64,000 bases of DNA, taken from assembly GCA_963573385.1 (NCBI GenBank), contig CAUYLG010026941.1, positions 29,314-93,313 of the forward strand, given 5' to 3'. Position numbers and translations under genes: made by a program. Below the pieces are notes generated by a model. That model did not search any database, was not told where the DNA came from, and saw nothing but the letters and a program-made list of their open reading frames with translations. This document shows positions 1-12,912 of this stretch, in pieces (position 1 is the stretch's first letter; each line of letters begins with the position of its first letter). This DNA is from Cacajao melanocephalus. Taxonomy: Eukaryota; Chordata; Mammalia; Primates; Pitheciidae.

Positions 1-257
<257 letters not shown>

Positions 258-339
258 TAATTTTGTAGTCATTCGATATAAAATAAATAGAAAAATAGAG
301 TAACATGTCCAATAAACACATAAAAACATACTAACCTCA

Positions 340-428
340 TTTACAATGAAAGAAGATCCAAACAGTAGTCAAATGACGATTTTTGTCTATCAAAAAGGCC
401 AAAATAAACACAGGCAGACACAGACACA

Positions 429-468
<40 letters not shown>

Positions 469-905
469 ATGCACATGTGAAATGATTCAGTATTAGAATA
501 TGAGCATTCATGAACACTGGTGAGTTGGTATAACCATTCCGTGGATACTTTGTCAATATGCATGAAGACCTTTAAAATATTCATGCTCTTTGATCTAGTA
601 ATTACACTTCTAGAAACGTATCCTAAGGAAATAAACACACAGCCAGAGATTAAGGTTCCATACTATATACCACAATGCTATTTACAATAATGAAAATCTG
701 AAACAGCCTAAATGTTCGAAGTTCAAAGAATGGTTATATAAATTATTGTACAATCACCTGAGGACCTATCATATAGCCATTAAAAAGCTTGTTTGGTAAA
801 TATTTAACAATAAAATGTGAAGTGGAAAAAGTAGGAGACCAAATTCTACGTAACAGTAGGATCCACTTCTGTTTAAAAGTATATTTATACATGTTCTGCT
901 TGCTG
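340..905 (+). mobile_element. Old LINE-1 (L1M) 3' fragment
   Basis: Conserved late-ORF2/3' wording is recognisable: a phrase resembling 'ATCCTAAGGAAATAA', then the 'tttacaataatgaaaa...aacagcctaaatgt' block, then 'catatagccattaaaaa'. Heavily diverged, with a CA microsatellite embedded. The open frames rich in Cys-Val here are translations of the CA repeat. Confidence 0.7.
429..468. repeat. (CA)n microsatellite
   Basis: About 19 uninterrupted CA units inside the old L1 fragment; likely polymorphic in length. Confidence 0.97.
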
Positions 906-1202
906 AACTGCATGAAGGTTACAAGGGTCTGCTTAGTTCATGAAAACCCAACAATCTGTGCTTTTATGTTATTTATTATTTTTCTATATCCATGATAGAC
1001 ATTAATAAACCATTTGTTTATGGTTGATTTATAATGTTTTATACGTATACCCAGTTTAAAAAGCTGGAAAGAAATATGAACCAAAAACCATTTTAATACT
1101 CCCAGTATTTGCCTTGGTAATTTACTGGGGTTGGAGGAAGGCCCACCTGGAAAGCAAAATTGCTCCAAGGCCAGCTTCACTGCCTTTTGGCTGGGTTGCC
1201 TA

Positions 1203-1310
1203 GGGCTACACAACCTCTTTGAGTTTCACTATCCTTATCTGTAAAAGGGGGTTACTGTGATTTAGGAATTAAATAAGATGATTTATATGAATTTTTTAGA
1301 AGACTGACTG
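1203..1310 (+). mobile_element. MIR SINE fragment
   Basis: Matches the MIR core and 3' wording: 'cctctttgagtttcactatc', 'tatctgtaaaagggggtta', then a diverged 'ggaattaaataagatgattt'. Confidence 0.6.
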
Positions 1311-3060
1311 GTACATTATTACGAGTAATTGAACATATATGACAGTTATGTGTTCAAAGATTAGATTTGTTATTACAATCTTAAAACTACCATACAATGG
1401 GCCTCAAGTTCTTGTCAAGAATGTGGTTACTGAAAGGAATCACTAAAAACACAAAGTATACTGTACTACTGCATCAACCTCCTGTCCTGCAACTATCTCT
1501 GCTGTGCAGCAGCTGCTATCATCTCCACACACCTTTGTGTGGACCCCCAAGCTCTCATTCCCTGCAGCACTCAGTAGAGCTCCAGGGCTGGCCTGGGAGC
1601 ACCCTGAGGCATCAACTTCTCATACCCCTGATACAATAACCAAATGTGAAACCTGAAAGAGAACCAAATTGCCTTAATTTGCCTCCAGATTCAATAAAAT
1701 CACTTCATTTGGTGGTGGATTGACTGGGTGATTGGTTGGATAATGGATGCAGAGAAGAGATCATCTGAAACCAAAAGTTTCCACAGTTATTTTGTTAATA
1801 AAATAATCTTAATGAGATATCAGCTGTGAGTACCATTTCCTTCCTTTGCTACCCTTTTGCCTACTTTCTAACATTTTGAAGGACACTCTGGATTCCATCC
1901 CAGCCTGGAAACTTCATTGCTAAATTAATACTAACCTCTAATTCCAAAGGTCAAAAATGAATTGAGGTTAGCTTCTACTCAATAAACATTCAAGGCCCAA
2001 ATCTATCCCCCTGGATGTTAGTACCCCTGGGTCACCTGCCCTTCCCTTCCTGCTCCCTCACCATCAGGTTGATACGAGACTGATACAAATTCTCTAAGAC
2101 ATACTATCCCCTCAGAAGAGCTCAGACTTCCGTAACTGTCACCTTGGGAGGGTTTTAATGCAGCTGGAAAAGAGAAAGATGTATTGAAGCTTCTACTAGA
2201 CTTACTATGACCATAAATCCCAGATCCTCCTGTGTTTCCTCTAAGTGGTAGATAAAACATTTTTAGATAAACAAACTTATTAAGACAAATATCAGTTGTC
2301 AAGACTGTTCGAAGGGCATGAAAGAATATAAACCATTTCCTTCCTCTTAAAGTAGACTGGCTTTCTCCTCCTTCCATCAAACTCACAAGTAAAACCTCCA
2401 ACTAGAGCTAACTGATTACTTATTTGGAGTATCTATTTTATTTTATTACTGGTCTCCATCTTCAACCATACCTAGCCAAACAAAAATTATTTCTCATGTA
2501 TTAAAATTAAGCTAAATGTTATTCTAATCATAAATTTAATGTCTACTCATTCTAAAATTTTGAAAAAAATTTTTAAACGTTTTAGAAAAAAGATAAAATT
2601 GTCTGAAAGATCACCATCCAGAAATCACTGCTGTCAACATTCTAGTCCAAACACATATATAAAATCATAACATTTAACAATGGACATTTGTTCACTACTT
2701 CTCTGGTAATAAGAGCTGGTGACTTTTTGAAACTAAAAAGTTACAAATGAGGCTATGAGTATACCGGTGATGTTATCAGACTGTTTCAGGGATCTGCGGA
2801 ACACTAGGCCACTGTGACAAAGAGAGAGAACTTGCAAGGCATCAGTATCTCTTTAAATAAAGCTGACTTATGTACATCATACTGTCAAAATACTGTATTA
2901 TTATATTATTTACTATATAACAAATTATATACAATTCTTTATTAAAAGTATCAGCATAGTTTTAAGACTTAAAATACAATTTGATTTACTGAATTTAATT
3001 TATACACTCAAAGTATACATTTTAGTAAAGCAAAAAACTAAATTTGTGTGTACAGCACTT
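1311..3060. other. Unassigned single-copy-like DNA
   Basis: No repeat family, RNA gene or coding signal recognised. A 127-codon minus-strand open frame spans 2018-2401, with no recognisable domain or codon pattern. The part from 2400 is strongly AT-rich. Confidence 0.5.
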
Positions 3061-3417
3061 ATTAAGAAATACTTTTTAAAAATTAACATCAATCACCTCA
3101 CATATTTATAATTTTCTGGTGAGAACATTTAAAATCTGCTCCCTTAGCAATTTTTAAGGATACAATACATTATTACTAGTTACAGTTACCATGCTGTATA
3201 ATAGATCGCCAGAATTTATTTATCCTGTCTAACTGGAACTTTGTACCCATTAACCAACATCTTCCACTCTCCCCCACAATCTCTGGCAACCTCCATTCTA
3301 TTCTCTGCTTCTATGAGTTTGACTATTTTAGGGTACACATATAAAAATGAGATCATACAGTATTTGTCTTTCTGTATCTGGTATTTACCTAGCACAAGGA
3401 GAGACACATTTCCCAGC
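3061..3417 (-). mobile_element. LINE-1 3'UTR fragment (L1MA/L1PB type)
   Basis: Reverse complement of an L1 3'UTR. It shows the 'agaacatttaaaatctgctc', 'catgctgtataatagatc' and 'attctctgcttctatgagtt' blocks in the order expected for a minus-strand copy. Confidence 0.8.
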
Positions 3418-3455
3418 TCAGTGATTCTCAAAGTGTGGTCTACGGAACACAGTAT

Positions 3456-3777
3456 TCGTGTCCTTTGCAGGGACATGGATGAACCTGGAAACCATCATTC
3501 TCAGCAAACGACACAAGAACAGAAAATCGAACACCACGTGTTCTCACTCGTAGGCAGGTGTTGAACAATGAGAACACATGGACACAGGGAGGGAAGCATC
3601 ACACACAGAGGTCTGTGGGGAGGGACGGTGGCGGGTGGAGAGTTGAGGAGTAATAACATGGGGAGAAATGCCAGATATAGGTGATGAGGAGAAGGGCAGC
3701 AAACCACATTGCCATGTATGTACCTATGCAACAATCTTGCATGTTCTTCACATGTACCCCAAAACCTAAAATGCAAT
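3456..3777 (+). mobile_element. 5'-truncated L1PA 3' end
   Basis: Contains the last ORF2 codons and the 3'UTR of a primate L1: 'cctttgcagggacatggatg', 'gaacacatggacacagggag' and 'cttcacatgtaccccaaaac'. It sits inside MER5A, so it is younger than that element. Confidence 0.9.
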
Positions 3778-3806
3778 TATATATATATATATGTGTGTGT
3801 GTGAGA
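3778..3806. repeat. (TA)n(TG)n microsatellite
   Basis: Alternating TA then TG run directly after the L1 3' end, probably grown from its A-rich tail. Confidence 0.85.
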
Positions 3807-4221
3807 TATATATATAGAATCACTTAGGGGAGTTGTTAGTGATGCACATTTTCAAAACTTACCAAAAATCTAAGAAAGCAGAATTCCCAGCAGAATATGG
3901 GAGTGGTAGAAAGGAAGACGGAGGGAATCTGCATGTTTAATAGGTATTCAAAGAATTCTTAAAAGTGCTGAAGTTGGAGAACCACTGCTTTGCTTCTTAG
4001 TAAACAAAAACCAACTAGGATTGTCTCAGGAATCAAAACTCAAACAATCACTTATACTTTTTGGTGTCACTGTAAAGATATGGCCAGAAATAAGTGCACA
4101 CTTAAATTATTTACTGAAGACAATGACTTTCTTCTAAATTGAATACAATAATGTGACGGGATAAGAAGAATCATATCATTGCAAACCTAGCTTTCTCTCT
4201 CAAAATAGAAAAGTTGCTCCC

Positions 4222-4522
4222 GGCCAGGGGCAATGGCTCACACCTGTAATCCCAGCACTTTGGGAGGCTGAGGAGGGCAGATCATGAGGTCAAGAGTTCA
4301 AGACCAGCCTGACCAGCATGGTGAAACCCTGTCTCTACTAAAAATACAAAAATTAGCTGGGCATGGTGGCACATGCCTGTAATCTCAGCTACTCAGGAGG
4401 CTGAGGCAGGAGAATCACTTGAACCCGGGACCCAGAAGACAAAGGTAACAGTGAGCCAAGATTGCACCACTGCACTTCAGCCTGGGATACAGAGCAAGAT
4501 TCCATCTTAAAAAAAAAAAAAA
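4222..4522 (+). mobile_element. Alu SINE, full length, with TSD
   Basis: Both monomers, A-rich linker and poly-A tail are present. The flanking duplication is GAAAAGYTGCTCCC at 4208-4221 and 4525-4538, with one mismatch. Confidence 0.97.
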
Positions 4523-4538
4523 TGGAAAAGCTGCTCCC

Positions 4539-5236
<698 letters not shown>

Positions 5237-5239
5237 TCA

Positions 5240-6115
5240 AAAATGTAATACAAGAATCTTTCCCAAACTGCAGAACAGGAATTCCAAATTAAAAATGTCT
5301 ACTATGTACCCAGTATAACAAATGAAAAAAAAAACACCATAAACTCACACCACCTGAACATTACGGCTAAAGAGACACTTCTAAAAGCTTCTGACATAAG
5401 ACAGACAGACAAAAACAAAAACAAGTGACAAACAAAGGTTAAACAATTAGAATGGCATCAAACTTCTCAACAGAAATGCCAAAAGAAAGAAGACAATAAT
5501 GTGATGTCAGATTTCTGTAAGAAAATCTATACAGCCCAATCAATTACATGTAAAGATAAAATACAATTTCATTCAGACATATCAGACCTGAAAAAAAGTT
5601 CACTTTCTATACTAGGAAGATAACTATAGGATAGTGCTCCAACAAAAAAAGAAAGTAAATTAAGAAAGTAACATATGTGGTCTAATAAACAGGGGATCCA
5701 ACAGGAGAAAAGGACATCCCAGGATAATGATAAAAGGAAATTTCAAGACATCTCTATAGTAGGCCTAGGGAACAAACAGAAAAACAAGAGGAATGAGCAT
5801 TAAAAAAAAATAACAGCTCCAAAAATTAAAAGGAATTATCTCATGCAACTGAAGACATTGAGAGAAGACATGTTTATGAGAGAGTTTGGGGGAATTATAA
5901 GAACATAGGACATTAATCAAGCAATTAAAAGAATTTAACAAAAAAATGACAGTTATTAACTCCAAGAATATAAGTTTTATAAGAAAAATGAATGTAATGG
6001 TAGCATATTATAACTCATATATACATGTTTATAATATGTTCATACTGACTATAAATTTAAGCAAAAATTGATATAATTATATACAAAGATTTAGGAAAAA
6101 GGAATAAGAGAGATA
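5240..6115 (+). mobile_element. Ancient LINE-1/HAL1-like relic
   Basis: Diverged copy of a widespread old L1-type segment. Recognisable pieces are 'gcatcaaacttctcaacag', 'ttcattcagacatatcagac', 'gtgctccaacaaaaaaagaa' and 'aacaggggatccaacagg'. No usable reading frame remains. HAL1 versus L1M is not resolved by eye. Confidence 0.6.
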
Positions 6116-6139
6116 GAGGCTGTGAGCATTGGCCCTAAA

Positions 6140-6652
6140 AGCTAAATCCTCTATGACAGGCAGAATAATGTCCCCCACCACAAAGATGTGAATATCCTCA
6201 ACCTCAGGACCTGTGAACATGTCATTTATAAGGCAAAGGAAAATTAAGATTCTGAATCAGCTGAACTTGAAATAGGGCGATGATCTCAGATTATTCAAGT
6301 GAACCCAATGTAATCAGAAGAATCCTTAAAAGTAGGAGGAAGAGGCAAAAAAGAAGAGTCAGAGAAAGAGATGTGGTAACAGAAGCACAGTCATGGAAAT
6401 GTAACATTGCTGGCTTTAGAGATGGGAGAAGTGGGTCACAGGCCAAGGAATTCAGAAAACTTCCAAAAGCTAGAAAAGGCAAGGAAAGGGGTTTTCTCTT
6501 AGAGCCTCTAAAAAAGAGCCCTACTAACACCTTGATTTTAGTCTGAGACCCATTTCATTCTTCTAAACTACATAATTGTAGGAAATAAATTTGTGTTGTT
6601 TTAAGGCACTAATTTTATGGTAATTTGTTACAGCAGCAATAGAAAACTAATA
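6140..6652 (+). mobile_element. Old solo LTR, MaLR/MLT1-like
   Basis: Wording typical of an old ERVL-MaLR-class LTR: 'aatgtcccccaccacaaaga', 'gaacccaatgtaatcagaag', 'acaccttgattttagtc', an AATAAA at 6582, and the end phrase 'tttgttacagcagcaatag'. The 88-codon plus-strand frame here is LTR sequence, not a gene. Exact family not assigned. Confidence 0.6.
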
Positions 6653-6955
6653 TATCCTCATATTCAATAGTAAGTATATAGATAATATCTACATACTTCC
6701 GCCTAACACAGAGAATGCTTCAGCTTTTAGGGCCAACACTGACTTTCTTTACGAAAAAACATGGAAAATAAGAAAACTGCAACAAAGACTACTATTTAGG
6801 AAATTTAGAGGTATATCTAAGAATAAGTTGAAAAATGATTGCCTCTAAAAAGCAATGAGGATGACGGCGGCGGGCGGAGTGGGGGGCAGGCAGAAGACTG
6901 TTCTTTTTGTTACAAGCCTTACAAAGCTATAATTTAATAAAATAAAACCAAAGAT
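6653..6955. other. Unassigned, with GC-rich patch and inverted-repeat arm
   Basis: Holds a short GC-rich purine patch (6859-6899) unlike its AT-rich surroundings. At 6722-6743 lies an inverted copy of 6122-6143 (see findings). Confidence 0.45.
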
Positions 6956-6956
6956 T

Positions 6957-7190
6957 GGCCAGACGCAGCTCATGCCTATAATCCCAGAATTCTGGAAGGG
7001 CAAGGTGGGAAGATAGCTTGCGCTCAGGAGTTTGGGACCCCATCTCTACAAAAAATAAAAAATTAGCCAGGCATGGTGGCACACACCTGTGGTCCAAGCT
7101 ACCTGGGATGCTGAAGTGGGAGTATTGCTTGAGGCTTCAGTAGCCTGAGCAACAAAGCCAGACCCTGTGTGAAACAACAAGAACAACAAA
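6957..7190 (+). mobile_element. Diverged Alu (AluJ-like) with internal deletions
   Basis: Starts 'ggccagacgcagctcatgcc', retains the linker 'aaaaattagccaggcatggt', then a shortened right monomer ending at an AAC-rich tail. Confidence 0.9.
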
Positions 7191-7639
7191 AGATCATCCA
7201 AAATATTCAAACAGCCAGGAGCCATACTCATACTGCGAAGGAACAAAATCACAGAAGAGTGTAACTATAATAAAGGTTTCTGAAAGATAAAAGAGGTAAA
7301 TTCTTTTAAAAGATGCATTAAGGAGATAGCCAAGAGCTTCCAAATGTTTGATACAATAGTAGGAGGAAGTAAGTATTACCCTTTCAGTGGAATAATAAAG
7401 TGAGAAAGTGAAAAGAGGGGAAGATTTATAACATAAGAAAAAAGTGAAAAGCCTAAATAAAAATGGTTGGCTAGTAAATAACTAATAAAACCCGTGTACC
7501 AAGAAAGCTGGTTAGTTCTAAGATTCAACAGGTGACAAAGACTATAAAAAGCTCCCTATGAAAAGAGAAACCTTAAGAGACAGCACACTTAAAAAGGTAC
7601 AATCTCTCCTACATGTCTTTATCACGTCTTTAACCACAT
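7191..7639. other. Unassigned AT-rich stretch
   Basis: No clear family; may be the unrecognised upstream part of the following L1. Confidence 0.4.
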
Positions 7640-8460
7640 ATATTCTTGGAAAACTTATTTGCATTACTAATAAGCATTAACCTCACTGACAACGCCAAAT
7701 GCTGGTGAGGATGTGGAGCAACAGAAACTCATTTACTGTGAGTGAGAATGCAAAATGGCTACAGCCACTGTGCAAGACAGTTTCATAGTTTCATACAAAA
7801 CCAAATGTACACTTATCCTACCATCTGTAGTCACACTCTTTGGTATTTACTCAACGGAAGTGAAACATGATCACAGAAAAACCTGCATACAAATATTTGT
7901 AGCAGCTTCATTCATAGTTGCCAAAACACGAAAGCAACCAAGATGTCCCTTAGTAGGTGAATAAATAAACTGTGGTACCTCCAGACAAGAAATATTAGTG
8001 CTAAAAAAGAAATGAGCTATCAGGGCATCGAGGAACCACAAATGCACATTACTAAGAGAAAGAAGTCCATGTGAAAAGGCTACATTCTTGAAAAGGCAAA
8101 ACTACAGAAACAGTAAAAAGACCAGTGGTTGCTAGGGTTTGGCTTGTGGGGGATGGGATAAATAGAGAAACTTTAGGGCTGTGAAGCATTCTATATAAGG
8201 ATGGGTAAATATACATTTTCCCAAATCCATAAACCCAAAGTAGTCTATGGACTTGAGTAATTAGGACACATCAAGTTCATGAAGGTAATAAATAAATGTA
8301 TCGCTCTGATGGGGGATATTGATATTGACATTGATAATGGGGAAGAGACTATACATGTTTTGGGGCGGGGGTATATGGGAAATCTCTGTACCTTCCTCTC
8401 AATTGCACTGCAAATCTAAAACTGCTCTTAGTTAAGTCTTTAAAAAAATTTAAGTAACTT
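7640..8460 (+). mobile_element. Old LINE-1 (L1M) ORF2 end and 3'UTR
   Basis: Matches the L1 ORF2 C-terminal block ('gctggtgaggatgtggagca', 'gtagcagcttcattcatag') followed by the 3'UTR phrase 'ccagtggttgctagggtt'. A 69-codon open frame at 7755-7964 is an ORF2 remnant. Confidence 0.8.
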
Positions 8461-8995
8461 ATTCTATTACAAGCTTATTTACTTAACTTTGATTGATCTA
8501 CTATGTCATAATTCCAAGTGTGGGGATAAGAACATTTCTAGGAACAAGAGACTAGAAAATTAAGTATTTTTATTTGGAAGTGGGCAGAGTTTGGTTCTTC
8601 AGAATATGGAAGAACTTACAACTTCTAGATATAGTCTCACAAGAAGATTCAATAACTCACATTGGCTAGAAAGGGGAGGATCACCAGATTGCATGTGCTT
8701 CAAAGAAGTGTTCTAGTGATCCCATCCAATCCAATTAATCTATTTCAGATAGGTTAATACAATGCCTCAAATATAATGTATGTTCAAGAAGAAATAAATT
8801 TTCTCTATCCTTAACATCTTCATTATCAAATATGGGAAACTGAATAATTAACATATATGTTGGCAAATCATGCCATTAATTTATTTTCCCTCTGGTTGCT
8901 TTTAAAGATTTATGCTTATTTTTAGCACACCAGAATTTGACCACAATGTGTCTACTTAGAGGTTTAGGTTTATTTTTCCTGCTTGGAATTTATGA
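8461..8995. other. Unassigned AT-rich stretch
   Basis: Nothing recognised on either strand. Confidence 0.5.
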
Positions 8996-9560
8996 TTCTC
9001 AGGTCTGAAGATTCACATCTCACATCAATTTTGTCAGGAAAATAAAAGTCAGTAAATATTGCTTCTCTCCTACTTTTGCATTTTGAGAGTCTATAGACAT
9101 ATATAATCTTTTCATTCTAGCATCCAGATCTATTGACTGCATTTCATATTTCATCTCTATTTTCCATGTTGCATTCTGGGAAACTTCTTCATAACCGCCT
9201 TCCAGTTCACTTATACTGTATTTGGCTGTGTCCAAGCTGCGGTTTAATCCATTTAATCCATTAAGGACTTCTAACCTCCAAAAATTGTTTTCATTATAAA
9301 AATTCTCTAGTCCTTATAATATCTTGTGTCTCTCTTGCAGTTTCAATTCCATCTTTTACTTCTTTAACTATTTTAAAACAGTCTTTTATACTGTTTCTGA
9401 TATATTATCTGACATTCTAGAAGTTGAATTTAGCCACCGTAGGTTTCTGCTTACTCTTGCTCTTGGTGAATTATTTCCTCAAATTCTTTGTAATTTTAGA
9501 TTACAAGTTTACATTTCAGAAGGCTTTCTTTTTCACATACATTGCCAGAGGTAAGGGTAT
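8996..9560 (-). mobile_element. Probable old L1M fragment
   Basis: The plus strand reads like the complement of an L1M segment: 'cttccagttcacttatactg' and 'ggctgtgtccaagctgcgg', followed by T-rich blocks. The open frames at 9020-9235 and 9324-9612 are within it and are not credible genes. Confidence 0.45.
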
Positions 9561-10170
9561 GTGCCACAGCAAATACTTGTACTTACTACTAGATGCTCAG
9601 GGATGTAATTAGCCCACCAAGGATCACATTTTAACTTATTAGCTCAATGGTTCCTAGGTCAGGCAAGAAATTAAAATCTGAATGAGGGCAGAGTTGTGGT
9701 TACAAATTCTCCAGGAAAGCACCCACTCCTTTCCCAATGAAGGCCAACAAAAGAAACTTCTTCATTAAATCTGGAGTGAAACAGATTTTGAACACTTTAT
9801 CTTTTCACTAGTGCTTTGAAGTTGTGAGCTTACTGAAGTGGAACATTACTTCCAATTCCTCCTTCTTGCCCACAGTCCCTTCTGGTAATCAAAAGCCAAA
9901 CCCATTGGTTAGCAGTGTTGCCATAGACCATTAAGGGAACCTAGACAAAGCATCACTTGCCTGCTTCCAACTCTAATTTTCATTTTTCTCTGTTTTTTAA
10001 ATTTTTTAGAAGTCTTGCTATATGTTTCTTAAGCAAAAAGTAGCTTATTAATGAATTTTCTCCTAAAATTTCATCCATGACAGAAGAATAAGAAATAAGT
10101 TTTGAGGTCAAATATTGCAGGATATGCAAAGAAATTAAATGCATCATGAGCCCCAAAATTTATTAAACTA
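9561..10170. other. Unassigned single-copy-like DNA
   Basis: No repeat family or coding signal recognised. Confidence 0.5.
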
Positions 10171-10171
10171 C

Positions 10172-10340
10172 TCTAAGTTTTCTCATCTGTAAAACAGGTA
10201 TCAATCACTAGCTACTTCGTGGAGTAATCATGAGCACTGAGTGGAATAAATAAATGGACAGTGGTTAACAGTGTATTTGGCATGTAAATGCTCAATAAAT
10301 GTCAGCTACTATATTGTCATTATTGCTACTATTACTGTAC
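10172..10340 (+). mobile_element. MIR SINE
   Basis: MIR 3' half is clear: 'ttttctcatctgtaaaacag' and, later, 'tgctcaataaatgtcagct' followed by an ATT-rich end. Confidence 0.8.
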
Positions 10341-11184
10341 ACAATACAAGGGGGGATTAGGGAAGTTCAGTTTACATACACTAAAAATTACTAAGGGAGT
10401 TTACTGAAAGATACACTAATCACTAGACCGTTACTATAGACAAAAGTCTACCATCAAACAGATGTATAATGTTGCATTTAAACCTTTGTGACCCATTTAC
10501 TTCCCCTGAAAAAAGTGAGGGACTCGATTTGGTTATGACTATGATTGTTTTTATCTCTAAAAGCCATGATTATCTACAATGGATCAAAGAGAATAAATAT
10601 GACAAAATGGAATATAAAAAAAAAAGTTTTCCAGGTAGTAACATAGTCATGTAACTTCAACATTTTCAAAGGAAAGGAAAACTCACACTAATTAATTAAA
10701 TGAAGTAGTTATGTTTTTGAATATGGTAGAAAAAATATTGACTAGACAAAGTCAGTTAGTGATAAATGCTAAGATAAAATTTTAAAGGGATAATTATACA
10801 TTTGTTTATAAACTGATATTGCAAGTAAAACTTTCCAAAACTTTGATATCTCCTCCTAGCTTTCAGAGCTATGTGAGGAGAAGAATGATAACTAATTATT
10901 GTTGTGATACCAATAACAAAGTGATGTAATATTAGAGTGGTTTTTTTCTATATATAAAATTTATTGGCTAAAATAATACCCAATGATGTCCATTTAGTAT
11001 TACCCACATATATGAACTTAAAAAAAAAAAAACACATGGCATAGATATGAAAATAAAAACCTGAGGAAAAAACAAAATGACTGCTTCTCATATCAGTTAA
11101 TTTCATAACATATAGGGGAAGAAAATACATGAAACTAAGTTCTTAGTAATAACCAATGGTACAAATATCTAAAGAAGGATTAAC
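10341..11184. other. Unassigned AT-rich stretch
   Basis: Nothing recognised on either strand. Confidence 0.5.
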
Positions 11185-12912
11185 ATGTAAAAGTCATACA
11201 AACCACTGCTCAAGGAAATAAGAGAGGACACAATCAGATGGAAAAACATTCCATGGTCAAGGTTAAGAAAAATCAATATCATTAAAATGGCCATACTGAC
11301 CAAAGTAATTTATAAATTCAATGCTATCCCCATCAAGCTACCAGTGACTTTCTTCACAGAACAGGAAAAATACACCTGAAACTTCATATGGAACCAAAAA
11401 AAGAGCCTGCATAGCCAAGACAATCCTAAGCAAAAAAAGCTCGAGGCATCACACTATCTGATTTCAAACTATACTGCAAGACTATAAGTAACCAAAACAG
11501 CATGGGACAGGTACCAAAATAGAGATATAGACCAATGGAACAGAACAGAGGCCTCAGAGGCAACACCACACATCTACAACCATCTGATCTTTGACAAACC
11601 TGACAAAAGCAATGGGGAAAGTATTCCCTGTTTAGTAAATGGTGTTGGGAAAACTGGTTAGCAGTGTGCACAAAGCAGAAACTGGACCCCTTCCTGACAT
11701 CTTACACTAAAATTAACTCCAGATGGATTAAAGACTTGAACATAAGACCTAACACCATAAAAACCATAGAAGAAAACCTAGGCAATATCATTCAGGACAT
11801 AGGCATGGGCAAGGACTTCATGACTAAAACATCAAAAGCAATGGCAACAAAAGTTAAAATAGACAAATGGGATCTAATTAAACTTAAGAGCTTCGGCACA
11901 GCAAAAGAAACTATCATTAGAGTGAATCAGCAACCAACAGAATAGGAAAAAATTTTTGCAATCCACCCATCTGACAAATAGCTAATATCCAGAATCTACA
12001 ACGAACTTAAATATACAAGAAAAAAACAAACAACCCCATCAAAAGGTGCGTGAAGGATATGAACAGACGCTTTTCAAAAGAAGACATTTATGCAACCAAC
12101 AAACATATGAAAAAAGCTCATCATCACTGGTGATAAGAGAAATGCAAATCAAACCCACACTGAGATACCACCTCACGCCAGTTAGAATGGTGATCATTAA
12201 AAAATCTGGAGACAACAGATGCCGGAGAGGATATGGAGAAACAGGAATGCTTTTACACTGTCGGAGGGGGTGTAAGTTAGTTCAACCATTGTCAAAGACA
12301 GTGTGGCAACTCCTCAAGGATCTAGAACCAGAAATAACATTTGACCCAGCAATTCCATTACTGGGTATATACCCAAAGGATTATAAATCATTCTATTATA
12401 AAGACACATGCACATGTATGTTCACTGTGACACTGCTTACAATAGCAAAGATTTGGAACCAACCCAAATGCCCATTAATGATAGACTGGATAAGAAAATG
12501 TGGCTCAGATACAGCATGGAATACTATGCAGCCATAAAAAACGATGAGTTCATGTCTTTTGCAGGGACATAGATGAAGCTGGAAACCATCATTCTCAGCA
12601 GACTGACACAAGAACAGAAAACCAAACACCACGTTCTTGCTCATAAGTGGGTGTTAAACAATGAGAACACATGGACACAGGGAGAGGAATATCACACACT
12701 GGGGCCTGTTGGAGGGTGTGGGGGCTAAGGGAGGGATAGCAGGGGGTGGAAGGATTGGGGAGGGATAACATTAAGAGAAATACCTAATGTAGATGATGGG
12801 GGGATGGATGCAGCAAACCATCATGGCATGCGTATACCTATGTAACAATCCTGCGTGATCTGCACATGTACCCCAGAACTTAAAGTATAATTTAAAAAAT
12901 AAAATAATGAAT
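11185..12912 (+). mobile_element. 5'-truncated L1PA LINE-1 (ORF2 C-terminal part and 3'UTR)
   Basis: Starts abruptly within ORF2 ('caaaccactgctcaagg') and runs through the C-terminal region and 3'UTR to an A-rich end. The ORF2 remnant is broken. A plus-strand frame at 11664-11945 ends where a family Trp codon (TGG) has become TAG at 11943. A shifted frame at 12046-12537 continues the C-terminal domain. About 1.7 kb of the usual 6 kb is present. An older L1PA subfamily is likely; it cannot move by itself. Confidence 0.93.

Larger units (their letters stand above)
3418..3990 (+). mobile_element. MER5A-type hAT element, split by an L1 insertion
   Basis: Begins with a 5' terminal sequence 'cagtgattctcaaagtgtgg' at 3419 and ends with 'ggagaaccactg' near 3988, the complementary terminal repeat of MER5A/Charlie elements. 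The middle resumes after 3820 with 'gaatcactta...gttgttagtgatgcac'. Between the halves lies a younger L1 3' end plus a TA/TG run. Non-autonomous; no transposase coding. Confidence 0.75.

Noticed and set aside
341..638. Minus-strand frames rich in Cys-Val repeats
   Set aside because: They translate a (CA)n microsatellite within an old L1.
2018..2401. 127-codon minus-strand frame
   Set aside because: No domain, signal, splice pattern or codon bias recognised; the length is possible by chance. Conservation would be needed to revive it.
6859..6899. GC-rich patch as a CpG-island promoter
   Set aside because: Only about 40 bp with few CpGs; far too short and no transcript context.
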